A DNA stretch of 64,000 nucleotides from Streptomyces sp. B3I8 (GTDB lineage: Bacteria > Actinomycetota > Actinomycetes > Streptomycetales > Streptomycetaceae), in assembly GCF_030816915.1 (NCBI RefSeq), contig NZ_JAUSYN010000002.1:1625501-1689500 (forward strand). The letters run 5' to 3'. Under the pieces are notes generated by a model. The model saw only the letters and a list, made by a program, of their open reading frames with translations. It searched no databases and was not told the origin of the DNA. Position numbers and translations under genes: made by a program. Numbering within the stretch: position 1 is the stretch's first letter; each line of letters begins with the position of its first letter. Shown here piece by piece: positions 20,425 to 31,795 of the stretch.

Positions 20425-21690
20425 TCAGTTGTCGTCCTCGTCGATCAGGAATCCGCGCATCGGCGAGGGGGCCTGACCCATCGGAGACGGGCCCTGCGGC
20501 CGCACCGGCGCCATCGGCTGCGTCATCGCCGGCGTCATCTGCTGCTGCCCGCCGTAGGACGGCCCCGAGGGCCCCTGCGGCCCACCCATCGACTGGTTGC
20601 CGCCGTAGGACGGGGCGCTCGCGCCCGCCGGAGCCATGGACGGCGCCGACGGCGACGGCAGGGAGGCCGTGGCCGGGGTACGGGGCGGAGCCAGCGAGTC
20701 GTCGGCCTGGGTCTCGAGCTGACGCAGCTGCGACTCCAGGTAGGACTTCAGCCGCGTGCGGTACTCGCGCTCGAAGCCGCGCAGGTCCTCGACCTTGCGC
20801 TCCAGCGTGGCGCGGGCGGACTCCAGAGAGCCCATCGCGACGCGGTGCTTCTCCTGCGCGTCCCGCTCCAGGGCGTCGGCCTTGGCACGGGCGTCCCGCT
20901 CCAGACCCTCGGCACGCGAACGCGCCTCGCCGACGATCTTGTTGGCCTCGGAGCGGGCCTCGGCGATCGCCTGGTCGGCGGTCTGCTGGGCCAGCGAGAG
21001 GACACGGGCCGCGCTGTCGCCACCGGGGCCCTGACCGGGGCCGCCCATGGGACCGCCCATCGGGCCACCCATCGGACCGCCCATGGGGCCACCCATCTGC
21101 TGCATGGGCGGCTGGCCGCCCATCGGTCCCTGGCCCATGGGACCGGGGCCCTGACCCATCGGGCCGGGACCCTGCGGGCCGCCCTGCCCGCCACCGGGGC
21201 CGGCGGGCAGCTGCGGGGCACCGCTCGGCAGCTGGGGCGGACCACCCATGGGGCCACCCATCTGCTGCTGCGGCGGGCCCGATATGCCGGCGGGTACCGG
21301 AGCGCCGGGACCTCGCATGCCCTGCTGCGGGTGCTGCTGCTGCGGGTGCCCCTGCTGGGGGTGTCCCTGCTGCGGGTGCCCCTGCTGGTGGGGACCGCCC
21401 TGCTGGTGCGGTCCACCCTGGTGGGGCCCGCCCTGCTGCTGGTGAGGGCCGCCCTGGTGCGGCGGTCCGTCCTGACCCTCCGGGGGCTTGCGCATGTTCT
21501 GCTGGTTCTGCGCGGCGGCGCGCGTGGCCGCGGCCAGCTTGGCGCGCAGGTCCTCGTTCTCGCGCAGCAGCCGGGTCAGCTCGGCTTCGACCTCGTCGAG
21601 GAAGGCATCGACCTCGTCCTCGTCATAGCCTTCTCGGAGGCGGACGGTCGTGAACTGCTTGTTCCGCACGTCCTCGGGGGTCAACGGCAT
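20425..21690 (-). CDS. divIVA: DivIVA, polar growth scaffold protein
   Basis: Coiled-coil protein that marks hyphal tips and directs polar wall growth; 421 aa. The conserved N-terminal lipid-binding domain is [13 protein letters not shown] through a coiled coil to about residue 60. A low-complexity linker of Gln, Pro, Gly, His and Met follows (about 65-215), made of [11 protein letters not shown] and GGPM repeats. A second coiled coil (about 220-330) is rich in Ala, Arg and Glu. The C-terminal tail is Pro/Gln/Met-rich and ends in IDEDDN. ATG 21690 follows GAGGTGAAGAA. Last gene of the dcw cluster; essential in S. coelicolor (known). Confidence 0.96.
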   Translation of the reverse strand: MPLTPEDVRNKQFTTVRLREGYDEDEVDAFLDEVEAELTRLLRENEDLRAKLAAATRAAAQNQQNMRKPPEGQDGPPHQGGPHQQQGGPHQGGPHQQGGPHQQGHPQQGHPQQGHPQQQHPQQGMRGPGAPVPAGISGPPQQQMGGPMGGPPQLPSGAPQLPAGPGGGQGGPQGPGPMGQGPGPMGQGPMGGQPPMQQMGGPMGGPMGGPMGGPMGGPGQGPGGDSAARVLSLAQQTADQAIAEARSEANKIVGEARSRAEGLERDARAKADALERDAQEKHRVAMGSLESARATLERKVEDLRGFEREYRTRLKSYLESQLRQLETQADDSLAPPRTPATASLPSPSAPSMAPAGASAPSYGGNQSMGGPQGPSGPSYGGQQQMTPAMTQPMAPVRPQGPSPMGQAPSPMRGFLIDEDDN

Positions 21691-21742
21691 TTCTTCACCT
21701 CAACGTTGTCGTCGGCAGTCGGCAGGCCCATGTCGTCCACGC

Positions 21743-22033
21743 TCATCCCAGTGCACCACCCACGAGGGAGATCAGGATGTAGACGATGATCATCAGTACG
21801 AAGAAGGACAGGTCGAGCGCCACGCCCCCGAGACGCAGCGGCGGGATGAACCGCCGCAAGAGCTTCAGCGGTGGATCGGTGACAGTGTAGGTCGCCTCGA
21901 GGACGACCACCATCGCCCTGCCGGGTTGCCATGAGCGGGCGAACTGGAAGACGTAGTCCATGACCAACCGGAAGATGAGCACCACAAGGAAGCACATCAG
22001 CACGACGTAGACGACCTGCACCACCACGTCCAT
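21743..22033 (-). CDS. ylmG: YggT/YlmG family small membrane protein
   Basis: A 96-aa protein with two hydrophobic segments (residues 4-27 and 70-93) joined by a conserved loop containing DPPLKLLRRFIPPL, the YggT family signature. It lies between sepF and divIVA as in other actinomycetes. Family members take part in membrane or division-linked functions that are not well defined. Confidence 0.92.
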   Translation of the reverse strand: MDVVVQVVYVVLMCFLVVLIFRLVMDYVFQFARSWQPGRAMVVVLEATYTVTDPPLKLLRRFIPPLRLGGVALDLSFFVLMIIVYILISLVGGALG

Positions 22034-22093
22034 GATCCGTGCGTCCCTCTCCCCTGCTCCTGCGTCATTCCTGGTCCTGCCGGGCCTTGCTTC

Positions 22094-22726
22094 TCAGCTC
22101 TGGTTGAAGAACCCGCCCTCTGCGATGCGGGCCTTGTCCTCCGCCGTGACATCGACGTTAGCAGGAGACAACAGGAAGACCTTCTGCGTCACCCGCTCGA
22201 TGCTGCCGTGAAGACCGAACACCAGACCGGCCGCAAAGTCGACAAGTCGCTTCGCGTCCGTGTCGTCCATCTCGGTCAAGTTCATGATCACCGGGGTGCC
22301 CTCACGGAAGTGTTCCCCGATGGTACGGGCTTCGTTGTAGGTCCGCGGGTGCAGTGTCGTGATGCGGTACGGCTCTCGTTCCGACACGACCTTGGGCATG
22401 ATCACCGGTGCGTTCTTCTCCAGGCTGGCGCGTTCTTGTGTGATGGATGCCACGGGCGCGATGCGTGCCGGACGTCCGGATTCCGCGGGAAGCGGAGCGG
22501 CATGGGGCAGCGGGTCGCGCGGCGCGGGCGACTGTACGGATCGTACCGATTCGTCCCGTTGCGACTGAAGTGACTGGTGTGACGGCTCGTGCCGACGGCG
22601 CTCACGTTCGGGCTCCGGGTCGAGTTCCGGTTCGAAGTCGTCGTCGGGGTCGAAACCCCTGCCGTCGTACCCATCGTCCTCCACGAGGCCGAGGTAGACC
22701 GCCATCTTGCGCATCGCGCCGGCCAT
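22094..22726 (-). CDS. sepF: SepF, FtsZ membrane anchor
   Basis: A 210-aa division protein. The N-terminal amphipathic stretch ([13 protein letters not shown], residues 5-17) would bind membrane. An acidic then Arg/Ser/Gln-rich disordered linker covers about 20-110. The SepF core (about 112-205) starts [12 protein letters not shown] and contains [11 protein letters not shown] and [18 protein letters not shown], which binds the FtsZ tail. Actinobacteria lack FtsA, and SepF fills the anchor role. ATG 22726. Confidence 0.95.
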   Translation of the reverse strand: MAGAMRKMAVYLGLVEDDGYDGRGFDPDDDFEPELDPEPERERRRHEPSHQSLQSQRDESVRSVQSPAPRDPLPHAAPLPAESGRPARIAPVASITQERASLEKNAPVIMPKVVSEREPYRITTLHPRTYNEARTIGEHFREGTPVIMNLTEMDDTDAKRLVDFAAGLVFGLHGSIERVTQKVFLLSPANVDVTAEDKARIAEGGFFNQS

Positions 22727-22856
22727 GCTCCGAGTCCTCCGCTCTGTGGTGGATCCACTGACGACTTGCCAAGTGCCCGCGATCCACGAGGTCGTTACGC
22801 CCGCCTACCAGCGGTAATGACCATATTTTCTGCTGTGGTCCGACTTCCTGGCGACG

Positions 22857-23576
22857 TTACCCGAGCCCGGGGCGGACTCCGAGTACCGCAGTGCCGACGC
22901 GTACATGTGTCGCTCCGGCCGCCACGGCCTGTTCGAGGTCCGTACTCATCCCCGCGGAGACCATGTTCGCAGCAGGATGTGTCTCGCGCAGTACGGTCGA
23001 CAAATCCATCAACCGCTCGAACGCCGCCTGTTGACGTCCCGCGTACTCCCCGGTGAGCGGCGCGACGGTCATCAGTCCGTCGAGCCGCAGCCCCGGGGCC
23101 TCGTCCACCAGGGCGGCCAACTCCCCGATGCCGTCGGGTCCGACGCCGCCGCGTTCGCCCCGTCCGCTCTCCCCCGCGTCCAGCGCGACCTGGAGCAGGC
23201 AGCCCACCTCGCGGCCGGTCCGCGCGGCCTCCCGGGAGAGTGCCGTGACAAGCCGGGCGCGGTCGACGGACTGTACGAGTGAGGCGTAACCGAGCACCGA
23301 ACGCACCTTGTTGGTCTGCAACTGACCCACGAAGTGCCAGGTGAGCGGCAGATCCGAACATGCGGCGGCCTTGGGGGCCGCGTCCTGGTCCCGGTTCTCG
23401 GCGACGTGCCGCACGCCGAGTTCGGCCAGGAGGCGCACGTCGCTCGCGGGGTAGGTCTTGGTGACCACGATCAGGGTCACCTCCTCCCGCGCACGCCCCG
23501 CGGCCGCGCACGCGGCGGCGATGCGCTCCTGAACCTGTGCCAGGTTCGCTGCCAGTTGAGCCCTGCGGTCGGTCAT
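22857..23576 (-). CDS. YggS family PLP homeostasis protein
   Basis: A 239-aa TIM-barrel protein with pyridoxal phosphate bound at Lys40 (VTKTYP). The conserved HFVGQLQTNKVR and phosphate-binding HVRVGTAVLG blocks are present. It corresponds to YlmE/YggS/PLPBP, which controls free PLP levels. It lies 6 bp after pgeF and 130 bp before sepF, the usual position in Gram-positive dcw clusters. Confidence 0.94.
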   Translation of the reverse strand: MTDRRAQLAANLAQVQERIAAACAAAGRAREEVTLIVVTKTYPASDVRLLAELGVRHVAENRDQDAAPKAAACSDLPLTWHFVGQLQTNKVRSVLGYASLVQSVDRARLVTALSREAARTGREVGCLLQVALDAGESGRGERGGVGPDGIGELAALVDEAPGLRLDGLMTVAPLTGEYAGRQQAAFERLMDLSTVLRETHPAANMVSAGMSTDLEQAVAAGATHVRVGTAVLGVRPGLG

Positions 23577-23582
23577 GTTCCT

Positions 23583-24319
23583 TCAGTCCAGCCAGACATA
23601 GCCGGCGAGCCGCCCCGTGGTGCGGTCGCGGCGGTAGGAGTAGTGGTCCCGCGACTCCCGGGTGCACACCGTGGAGCGCGTACGGTCGCGTACGCCGAGT
23701 CGTTCGAGCTGGGCGTGCACCCCGGCGGCCACGTCGAGCGCCGGCGTACCCCAACTCGTCTCGGAGTGCGCCGCGGGCTCGACGGCGGCGACCTCGGCGC
23801 GCATGGCCTCGGGCACCTCGTAGCAGCGGCCGCAGACGGCGGGGCCGGTGCGGGCGGTGATCCGGGAAGGTTCGGCGCCGAGTGCCGTCATGGCGCGTAC
23901 GGCGGCGGGGACGACGCCCGCCACCATGCCGGGCCGACCGGCGTGCGCGGCGGCGGCGACCCCGGCGACGGGGTCGGCGAGCAGGACGGGCACGCAGTCG
24001 GCGGTGAGGACGGCGAGGGCGAGGCCGCGGCGCGTGGTCACGAGCGCGTCGACGGCGGGGAGTTCGGCGGTGCCGCTGTCCCAGGGGCCGTCGACGACGG
24101 CGACGTCGGCGCCGTGGACCTGGTTCATCCAGACGACGGCGCCGGGGTCGATCCCCAGGGACTTCGCGGCCAGTTCGCGGTTGGCGCGTACGGCGTCGGG
24201 GTCGTCACCGACGGCGCCGCCGAGGTTGAGCTCCTCGTACGGAGCGGCGCTCACCCCGCCCCACCGGTCGGTGAAGGCGAAGTGGGCGCCACTCGGGTCG
24301 GGAGCGTCGAGGGGACCTA

Positions 24320-24323
<4 letters not shown>
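23583..24323 (-). CDS. pgeF: YlmD/PgeF multicopper-like polyphenol oxidase family protein
   Basis: A 246-aa DUF152 protein. The metal site residues His70 (MNQVHGADV), Cys110 (TADCVPVL) and His127 (AAHAG) are intact. The usual HAGWRG is HAGRPG here, so the Trp is lost. E. coli PgeF (YfiH) edits L-Ser out of UDP-MurNAc peptides; purine nucleoside and laccase activities are also reported for the family. GTG 24323 overlaps the ftsZ stop by 4 bp (GTGA), so it is translationally coupled to ftsZ. Confidence 0.9.
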
Positions 24324-25513
<1,190 letters not shown>

Positions 25514-25800
25514 GTCGAAGGCCTCTCGCCTCGAGTTACGTGTCGTCGCATCGCCGGAGCACTGCCGGCTCCGCGATCCGACGACTGATGCCGAATGGGA
25601 CGGTCCGAACGCCGACCCGAACCCTAACGCTGAAGTTTAGGGTTACCAGTATGTCTGTTCCTTGAAGTCTTCTGAACAGGACACTAAGTCGACAAGTGGC
25701 GCGCGTTCAACGAACACGCCGAACCTCCCGTTTTTCTTTTCACCCTATGTGATCAGCCGTAGCGCTGCCCAACCAGGGTGCTGGCCTGCGCGGATGTGCG
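25514..25800 (-). promoter_or_regulatory. ftsZ leader and promoter region with an 8-bp inverted repeat
   Basis: This is the only sizeable gap within the ftsI-to-sepF run. It carries AACCCTAA (25620-25627), a 9-nt spacer, then TTAGGGTT (25637-25644), a perfect 8-bp inverted repeat centred about 120 nt before the ftsZ start. AT-rich sequence around 25645-25700 and 25730-25750 differs from the flanking genes and is where promoters would be expected. I could not assign individual -10/-35 pairs with confidence. Confidence 0.65.
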
Positions 25801-26664
25801 TCAACTCGCCGATGACGCCGGGGCGGTGGGGACGCTCACGTCGAAGTGCCGCGCGCGCGGCGCCGCTTTCATGAGCGCGGTGAGGGTGCGGGCCTTCACG
25901 CGGCCCTGTTCGGCGCTGCCCCACAGCACGGTGCGGCCGCCGCCCAACTCCAGCGTGACGGAGTCATAGGAACGGACCTTGACGGTGCGGGTGGCGCGGG
26001 CCACCTCGGCCGGGAGGTCGCCTGCCACGTCCACCGCCGCGCGCGTCAGCCGCGCGGTGCCGAAGCGGCGGGCGGAGGCGCCGCGGGCCACGGTCAATTC
26101 CAGCCGGGGCGTGCCACGGGGAACGCGGGAGACAGTGGCGAAGCGGACGCCCTTTTTGTCCACTTCGACATATTTTCTCGCTTTATCATCTTTACCGCTT
26201 TCGCCGTCCCCCTTTTCCGTCGTCCCCGTCGCGCCCGTCGCCCCCGTCGCGCCCGTATTCCCGATCACGAGAACCGGGACACGCTCCGTGACTTTCAGCG
26301 TGATTCCGTGCGGCCAGGCGCGGGACACGTCGACGGTGTCGATACGGGGCAATTCCGCGCGCAGCCGCGCCTCGATCGCGTCCGTGTCGACCGACAGCAG
26401 CGCGTCGCCGAGCGGCACGCGGGCCGTCGCGCGCACCTGCTCCGGGGTGAGCACCCGGGTGCCGGAGACGGAGACCCGCTCGGCGCGCAGCCACGGGGAA
26501 CCGTAGAGGAGCCAGAGGAGACCGGTGCCGAGAACCAGCACGACCGGTGTGAGGAGGACGAGGGTGCGGCGGCGGGGCAGCCGCCGCCGCAGGGGCGGCC
26601 GGGGCGGGCCGGACTTCTTCGGCTGGTGCCGTTCGCCGCGTTCGGCGGTGGTGGGTCCGGCCAC
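25801..26664 (-). CDS. ftsQ: FtsQ/DivIB division protein with a Gly-Ala-Thr insert
   Basis: A 287-aa bitopic membrane protein of the divisome. A basic Pro/Arg-rich cytoplasmic tail (1-33) precedes a membrane span (about 35-54). The POTRA domain starts RAERVSVSGTRVLTPEQV (about 60-130), followed by the FtsQ beta domain. Between them, residues about 134-160 form an insert, NTGATGATGATG then a Lys/Asp/Glu-rich stretch. It is coded with AAT, GAA, AAA, GAT, TAT and a rare AGA, unlike the G/C-ending codons around it. The start is GTG 26664 with AGGAG upstream. murC, usually between murG and ftsQ in many bacteria, is absent here. Confidence 0.94.
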   Translation of the reverse strand: MAGPTTAERGERHQPKKSGPPRPPLRRRLPRRRTLVLLTPVVLVLGTGLLWLLYGSPWLRAERVSVSGTRVLTPEQVRATARVPLGDALLSVDTDAIEARLRAELPRIDTVDVSRAWPHGITLKVTERVPVLVIGNTGATGATGATGTTEKGDGESGKDDKARKYVEVDKKGVRFATVSRVPRGTPRLELTVARGASARRFGTARLTRAAVDVAGDLPAEVARATRTVKVRSYDSVTLELGGGRTVLWGSAEQGRVKARTLTALMKAAPRARHFDVSVPTAPASSAS

Positions 26665-26689
26665 GCTCCTGCCCTTTCGTCATACGGTG

Positions 26690-27778
26690 CTAACGGCGCG
26701 AGGCGATCGCCTCGTACACCATGCCGACGAGCAGCTCGTCGGCGTCCCGGCGGCCGAACTCACCGGCCGCGCGCGACATCTCGTACAGCCGGTGCGGGTT
26801 GGCGAGCACGGGCAGGACGGTGTCCCGGACCCAGTCGGGGGTCAGGTCCGCGTCGTCGACCAGCAGGCCGCCGCCGGCCTTGACCAGCGGCTGGGCGTTC
26901 AGCCGCTGTTCGCCGTTGCCGATGGGCAGCGGGACGTAGGCGGCCGGCAGCCCGACGGCGGAGAGTTCGGCGACGGTCATCGCGCCCGCGCGGCAGAGCA
27001 TCATGTCGGCCGCGGCGTACGCGAGGTCCATCCGGTCCAGGTAACTTACCGGGATGTAGGGGGGCATCCCCGGCATCTGCTGCACGTGCGGCAGTTCGTT
27101 CTTCGGGCCGACGGCGTGCAGGATCTGGATGCCGGCCTGCTGGAGCCAGGGGGCCACCTGCTGGACGACCTCGTTGAGCCGCCGGGCGCCCTGCGAGCCG
27201 CCGGAGACCAGCAGCGTGGGCAGGTTGGGGTCGAGCCCGAACGCGGCCCGGGCCTCGGGGCGTACGGCGGCCCGGTCCAGGGTGGCGATGGTGCGGCGCA
27301 GCGGGATGCCGATGTACCGGGCGCCGCGCAGCTTGCTGTCCGGGGTGGAGACGGCGACCTGGGCCGCGTACCGCGAACCGATCTTGTTGGCCAGCCCCGG
27401 ACGGGCGTTGGCCTCGTGGATGACGATGGGCACACCGAGCCGCTTGGCGGCCAGGTAGGCGGGCAGCGCCACGTAACCGCCGAAGCCGGCCACGGCGTCG
27501 GCCTTGGTGCGCTCCAGGATCTGCTCGGCCGCCTTGATCGTGCCGCGCAGCCGGCCCGGGACCGTGATCAGCTCAGGGGTGGGTTTGCGCGGCAGGGGGA
27601 CGGCGGGGATCAGCGCGAGTTCGTAGCCACGTTCGGGAACGAGACGTGTCTCGAGTCCGCGTTCCGTGCCCAGGGCCGTGATCCCCACGGTCGGGTCCTG
27701 CCTGCGCAGGGCGTCCGCGAGGGCGAGCGCGGGCTCGATGTGGCCGGCGGTCCCTCCACCGGCGAGGACGACATGCAC
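26690..27778 (-). CDS. murG: MurG, lipid II-forming GlcNAc transferase
   Basis: Adds GlcNAc to lipid I to make lipid II on the inner membrane face; 362 aa. The N-terminal glycine loop [16 protein letters not shown] (residues 7-22) and the second loop [12 protein letters not shown] (about 191-202) are intact. The UDP-GlcNAc site [11 protein letters not shown] (about 262-272) and the closing [13 protein letters not shown] are also present. It ends in TAG, 26 bp before ftsQ. It follows ftsW closely, 6 bp away. Confidence 0.97.
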   Translation of the reverse strand: MHVVLAGGGTAGHIEPALALADALRRQDPTVGITALGTERGLETRLVPERGYELALIPAVPLPRKPTPELITVPGRLRGTIKAAEQILERTKADAVAGFGGYVALPAYLAAKRLGVPIVIHEANARPGLANKIGSRYAAQVAVSTPDSKLRGARYIGIPLRRTIATLDRAAVRPEARAAFGLDPNLPTLLVSGGSQGARRLNEVVQQVAPWLQQAGIQILHAVGPKNELPHVQQMPGMPPYIPVSYLDRMDLAYAAADMMLCRAGAMTVAELSAVGLPAAYVPLPIGNGEQRLNAQPLVKAGGGLLVDDADLTPDWVRDTVLPVLANPHRLYEMSRAAGEFGRRDADELLVGMVYEAIASRR

Positions 27779-27784
27779 CGAAAT

Positions 27785-29131
27785 TCACCGCTCTCCGGAC
27801 GTACGCGCCCGAGGGGCACGCCGTCGCATCGTGTTCCATCTCCTGGCGGCCCGAGGGCCTCCGGCCCGCTTTCTACCAAAGCGAGGTTGCCGCATGGCGA
27901 GGGCCGCCCGCGCAGCGGGGTCCTCGCGCGCGAAGGCGATCAGCAACCCGATGGCGAACATGGTCGGCAGCAGGGCGGACCCTCCGTAGGAGAACAACGG
28001 GAGCGGGACACCGGCGATCGGCAGCAGACCGAGCACCGCACCGACGTTGATCACCGCCTGCGCGGTGATCCAGGTGGTCACGCCTCCCGCGGCATACCTC
28101 ACGAAGGGGTCCTCCGTGCGTCCGGCCACGCGGATACCCGCATAGCCTAGAGCCGCGAACAGGGCGAGCACCGACAGTGTGCCCGCCAGGCCCAGTTCCT
28201 CACCGGTGATGGCGAAGATGAAGTCGGTGTGGGCTTCTGGCAGTTCGCCCCATTTCTCCACACTCGCGCCGAGCCCGGAACCGAAGAACCCGCCCGAGGC
28301 GAGCGCGTAGATGCCGTGCACCGCCTGCCAGCAGGAGTCGTCGGGGCCGGGGTCGGTGGCGCCCAGGCAGCCGAGCCGGGCCATGCGGTTGGGACTGGTC
28401 CTGATCAGGACGGTGCCGATGAGGGCGGCGATGCCGAGCACCCCGGCGAACATCCGGGTCGGCGCACCGGCCAGCCAGAGCAGGCCGAACAGGATCGCGG
28501 TGAGGATGATCGCGGTGCCCATGTCGCCGCCGAGCATGATCAGTCCGAGCAGCAGTCCGGCCGCCGGGACCAGCGGCACCAGCATGTGCTTCCACTGGGT
28601 CAGCAGCCGCTTGTCCTGTTTGCGGGCGAGCAGGTCGGCGCCCCACAGCACCAGCGCGAGCTTGCCGAACTCGCTGGGCTGGATCTGGAAGGAGCCGCCC
28701 AGCGAGATCCAGTTCTGGTTGCCGTTGACCGCGACCCCTATCCCCGGAACCTGCACGAGCATCATCAGGAAGACCGAGCTGGCCAGGATCGGGTAGGCCA
28801 GCGCGCGGTGCAGCCGCACCGGCATCCGGGAGGCCGCGAACAGCAGCCCCGTGCCGATCACGGCGGCCAGGAACTGTTTGCGGAAGAAGTACGACCCCGA
28901 CAGCGACATCTGCAGCGCGGTGATCTGGGAGGCCGAGTAGACCATCACCAGACCGAGCCCGGTGATCAGCAGACTGCTGCCGAGGATCAGGTAGTACGCG
29001 GTCAGCGGCCGGTCCCAGGCCTTGCGCGCCCGCGCGTGCAGACGGTGCAGTGCCGTGTCGGCGGGGGGCCGGACGGCGGAGGCGGGGGGTCTCCTGCCGG
29101 GCGGGCGGGGCGCGGTGCGGCTACTGGGCAT
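27785..29131 (-). CDS. ftsW: FtsW, septal peptidoglycan polymerase (SEDS family)
   Basis: A 448-aa polytopic protein that polymerises lipid II at the septum with FtsI. It has ten hydrophobic spans from about residue 43 to 405, with SEDS signatures IQPSEFGKLALVLW, GGDMGTAIIL and a long extracellular loop ending in EAHTDFIFAITGEELG. Basic tails flank the core on both sides. The start ATG 29131 gives MPSSRTAPRP; a longer in-frame reading upstream would run into the 103-bp gap after murD and lacks typical FtsW sequence. Confidence 0.95.
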   Translation of the reverse strand: MPSSRTAPRPPGRRPPASAVRPPADTALHRLHARARKAWDRPLTAYYLILGSSLLITGLGLVMVYSASQITALQMSLSGSYFFRKQFLAAVIGTGLLFAASRMPVRLHRALAYPILASSVFLMMLVQVPGIGVAVNGNQNWISLGGSFQIQPSEFGKLALVLWGADLLARKQDKRLLTQWKHMLVPLVPAAGLLLGLIMLGGDMGTAIILTAILFGLLWLAGAPTRMFAGVLGIAALIGTVLIRTSPNRMARLGCLGATDPGPDDSCWQAVHGIYALASGGFFGSGLGASVEKWGELPEAHTDFIFAITGEELGLAGTLSVLALFAALGYAGIRVAGRTEDPFVRYAAGGVTTWITAQAVINVGAVLGLLPIAGVPLPLFSYGGSALLPTMFAIGLLIAFAREDPAARAALAMRQPRFGRKRAGGPRAARRWNTMRRRAPRARTSGER

Positions 29132-29234
29132 CAGCGGCACCCGCCGGGCCCGTCGCGGAAGTCCCCCGGTGCTCGGACCACATCGTCTCCACGCGTCCTC
29201 CCATCCCGGCACCGCCGGCAACGGCAGGCCCGGA

Positions 29235-30704
29235 TCAGCCGTCCGCGGAGCCGAGTTCGCGGACGGCCTCCGCGAACGCGTCCCCGCGCCTGTTGTAGTT
29301 GGTGAACATGTCCATGGACGCACAGGCCGGCGCCAGGAGCACCGTGTCGCCCGGTCGCGCGAGCGTGCGCGCCTGAAGGACCGCCGCGCGCATCGCCCCA
29401 GTGTCTGTCCGGTCGAGGTCGACCACGGGTACTTCCGGGGCGTGTCGCGCCAGCGCCTCGCGGATCAGCGCGCGGTCGGCGCCGATCAGCACGGCGCCGC
29501 GCAGCCGGCCGGCCGCCCCGGCGACCAGTTCGTCGAAGGTCGCGCCCTTGGCGAGCCCGCCGGCGATCCACACGATGGACTCGAACGCCGCCAACGAGGC
29601 CTGCGTGGCATGGGTGTTGGTGGCCTTGGAGTCGTCGACGTAGGCCACGCCGTCCACGTCGGCGACGTGCGCGATGCGGTGCGCGTCCGGGGTGAACGCG
29701 CGCAGCCCGTCCCGTACGGCCCCCGGCCGCACCCCGTAGGCGCGGGCGAGGGCCGCCGCGGCAAGGGCGTTGGCGATGTTGTGCGGGGCCGGGGGGCGCA
29801 CGTCGGCGACCTCGGCGAGTTCCTGCGCGTTCTTCTGCCGGTCCTGGACGAAGGCACGGTCCACCAGGAGGCCGTCCACGACGCCGAGTTGGGAGGGGCC
29901 CGGGGCGCCGAGGGTGAAGCCGACGGCGCGGCAGCCCTCCTCGACGTCGGCCTCGCGCACCAGGTCCTCGGTGGCCTTGTCGGCGACGTTGTAGACGCAG
30001 GCGACCTGATTGCCTTCGTAAATACGGCCCTTGTCGGCGGCGTAAGCCTCCATGGAGCCGTGCCAGTCGAGGTGGTCGGGGGCGAGGTTGAGCACGACGG
30101 CGCTGTGCACGCGCAGCGAGGGCGCCCAGTGGAGCTGGTAGCTGGAGAGTTCCACGGCGAGGACGTCGTAGGGCTCGCCCGTCTCGTCCGTGCCCGCCAG
30201 GACGACGTCGACGATCGGGGTGCCGATGTTGCCGACGGCGGCGGTGCGCAGTCCGGCGGCCCGCAGGATCGAGGCGAGCATCTGCGTGGTGGTCGTCTTG
30301 CCGTTGGTGCCGGTGACGGCGAGCCAGGGGGCCGCGCTCGCCCCGCCCCGGCCGCGCAGCCGCCAGGCGATCTCGACGTCGCCGACGACGTCGACACCGG
30401 CCGCGGCGGCCGCCGCGAACAGCGGCGAGGAGGGCTTCCAGCCCGGTGAGGTCACGACGAGTCCGGTGCCCTCGGGCAGCGTCTCGGCGTCGCCGAGGCG
30501 GACCGTGACGCCGTCGGCCGCGAGGGCCTCGGCCTTCTCGCGCTGCGCCGCGGAGTCGCCGCCGTCCACGACGGTGACCCGGGCGCCGAGGCCGGCCAGG
30601 GCGCGGGCGGCACTGACGCCGCTCACGCCGAGGCCGGCGACCGTGATGCGCGTCCCCGCGAACTCGTGGGCCGCGGCGGCCCCCTGGGTCCCGTCGGAGG
30701 TCAC
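29235..30704 (-). CDS. murD: MurD, UDP-MurNAc-L-Ala:D-Glu ligase
   Basis: Cytoplasmic Mur ligase adding D-Glu; 489 aa. An N-terminal Rossmann-like domain ([13 protein letters not shown]) is followed by the ATP-binding loop GTNGKTTTT, the central block [12 protein letters not shown] and the C-terminal [11 protein letters not shown]. The start GTG 30704 overlaps the mraY stop (GTGA), so translation is coupled. At 489 aa it is slightly longer than E. coli MurD (438 aa) because of Ala/Gly-rich insertions. Confidence 0.97.
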   Translation of the reverse strand: MTSDGTQGAAAAHEFAGTRITVAGLGVSGVSAARALAGLGARVTVVDGGDSAAQREKAEALAADGVTVRLGDAETLPEGTGLVVTSPGWKPSSPLFAAAAAAGVDVVGDVEIAWRLRGRGGASAAPWLAVTGTNGKTTTTQMLASILRAAGLRTAAVGNIGTPIVDVVLAGTDETGEPYDVLAVELSSYQLHWAPSLRVHSAVVLNLAPDHLDWHGSMEAYAADKGRIYEGNQVACVYNVADKATEDLVREADVEEGCRAVGFTLGAPGPSQLGVVDGLLVDRAFVQDRQKNAQELAEVADVRPPAPHNIANALAAAALARAYGVRPGAVRDGLRAFTPDAHRIAHVADVDGVAYVDDSKATNTHATQASLAAFESIVWIAGGLAKGATFDELVAGAAGRLRGAVLIGADRALIREALARHAPEVPVVDLDRTDTGAMRAAVLQARTLARPGDTVLLAPACASMDMFTNYNRRGDAFAEAVRELGSADG

Positions 30705-31795
30705 TTGGCGGCCGCCCATCCCGCGTAGAAGAGGCCGAGTCCGACGACCACGCAGATGCCCTGGATGATCCAGAAGCGGACCACCACAAGGACTTCGGAC
30801 CACCCCTTGAGTTCGAAGTGGTGCTGCAGCGGCGCCATCCGGAAGACCCGTCGGCCGGTCATGCGGAACGAGCCGACCTGGATGACGACCGACATCGTGA
30901 TGAGCACGAACAGACCGCCGAGCAGCGCGATGAGCAGCTCGGTGCGGGAGCAGATCGCGAGGCCGGCGAGCGCGCCGCCGAGTGCCAGCGAACCGGTGTC
31001 ACCCATGAAGATCTTGGCGGGCGAGGTGTTCCACCACAGGAAGCCGAGGCAGGCGCCCATCAGCGCGGAGGCGATGACGGCGAGGTCGAGCGGGTCGCGG
31101 ACCTCGTAGCAGGCCTGCGGGTTCATCAGGGTCGCGGCGTTGGCGCACGACTCCTGGAACTGCCAGACGCCGACGAACGTGTAGGCGCCGAACACCATCA
31201 CCGAGGCGCCGGTGGCCAGACCGTCCAGACCGTCCGTCAGGTTCACGCCGTTGGACATCGCCAGGATCATGAACAGCGCCCAGACGACGAACAGCACGGG
31301 GCCGATGGTCCAGCCGAAGTCCTGCACGAAGGAGATCTTGGTGGAGGCCGGCGTCTGCCCCTGCAGGTTGGGGTACTGCAGGGCGAGCACCGCGAAGGCG
31401 ATGCCGACGATGAGCTGTCCGGCCATCTTGGCCTTGGCCCGCAGGCCGAGCGAGCGCCGTTTGACGATCTTGATGTAGTCGTCCAGGAACCCGACCAGGC
31501 CCATCCCCGCCATCAGGCCGAGCACCAGCAGGCCGGAGAAGGTCGGCGAGGCGTCGGCGTCCGGGTCCAGGTAGCTCGTGATCACCTTGGCCAGGAAGTA
31601 CGCGACGATCGTGGCGAAGATGAAGGCGATGCCGCCCATCGTCGGCGTACCGCGCTTGCTGGCGTGCTCGCGCGGGCCGTCGTCGCGGATGTACTGGCCG
31701 TAGCCCTTGCGGGCCAGCAGCTTGATCAGCAGCGGAGTGCCGACCAGAGTCAGGAACAGACCAATGACTCCCGCGAACAGGATCTGCTTCATCAT
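30701..31795 (-). CDS. mraY: MraY, phospho-MurNAc-pentapeptide translocase
   Basis: Transfers phospho-MurNAc-pentapeptide to undecaprenyl phosphate, giving lipid I; 364 aa. About ten membrane spans carry the conserved [22 protein letters not shown] and [11 protein letters not shown] blocks with their active-site aspartates, and the closing [15 protein letters not shown]. Two consecutive ATGs (31795, 31792) can serve as start; the first overlaps the murF stop (ATGA). Confidence 0.98.
   Translation of the reverse strand: MMKQILFAGVIGLFLTLVGTPLLIKLLARKGYGQYIRDDGPREHASKRGTPTMGGIAFIFATIVAYFLAKVITSYLDPDADASPTFSGLLVLGLMAGMGLVGFLDDYIKIVKRRSLGLRAKAKMAGQLIVGIAFAVLALQYPNLQGQTPASTKISFVQDFGWTIGPVLFVVWALFMILAMSNGVNLTDGLDGLATGASVMVFGAYTFVGVWQFQESCANAATLMNPQACYEVRDPLDLAVIASALMGACLGFLWWNTSPAKIFMGDTGSLALGGALAGLAICSRTELLIALLGGLFVLITMSVVIQVGSFRMTGRRVFRMAPLQHHFELKGWSEVLVVVRFWIIQGICVVVGLGLFYAGWAAAK

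Noticed and set aside
25620..25644. AACCCTAA/TTAGGGTT read as a telomere-like sequence.
   Set aside because: It is a single inverted pair within a promoter region, not an array, and Streptomyces telomeres are different palindromes.
29132..29323. Longer FtsW start in the gap after murD.
   Set aside because: The added sequence lacks FtsW-like character and would overlap the end of murD.
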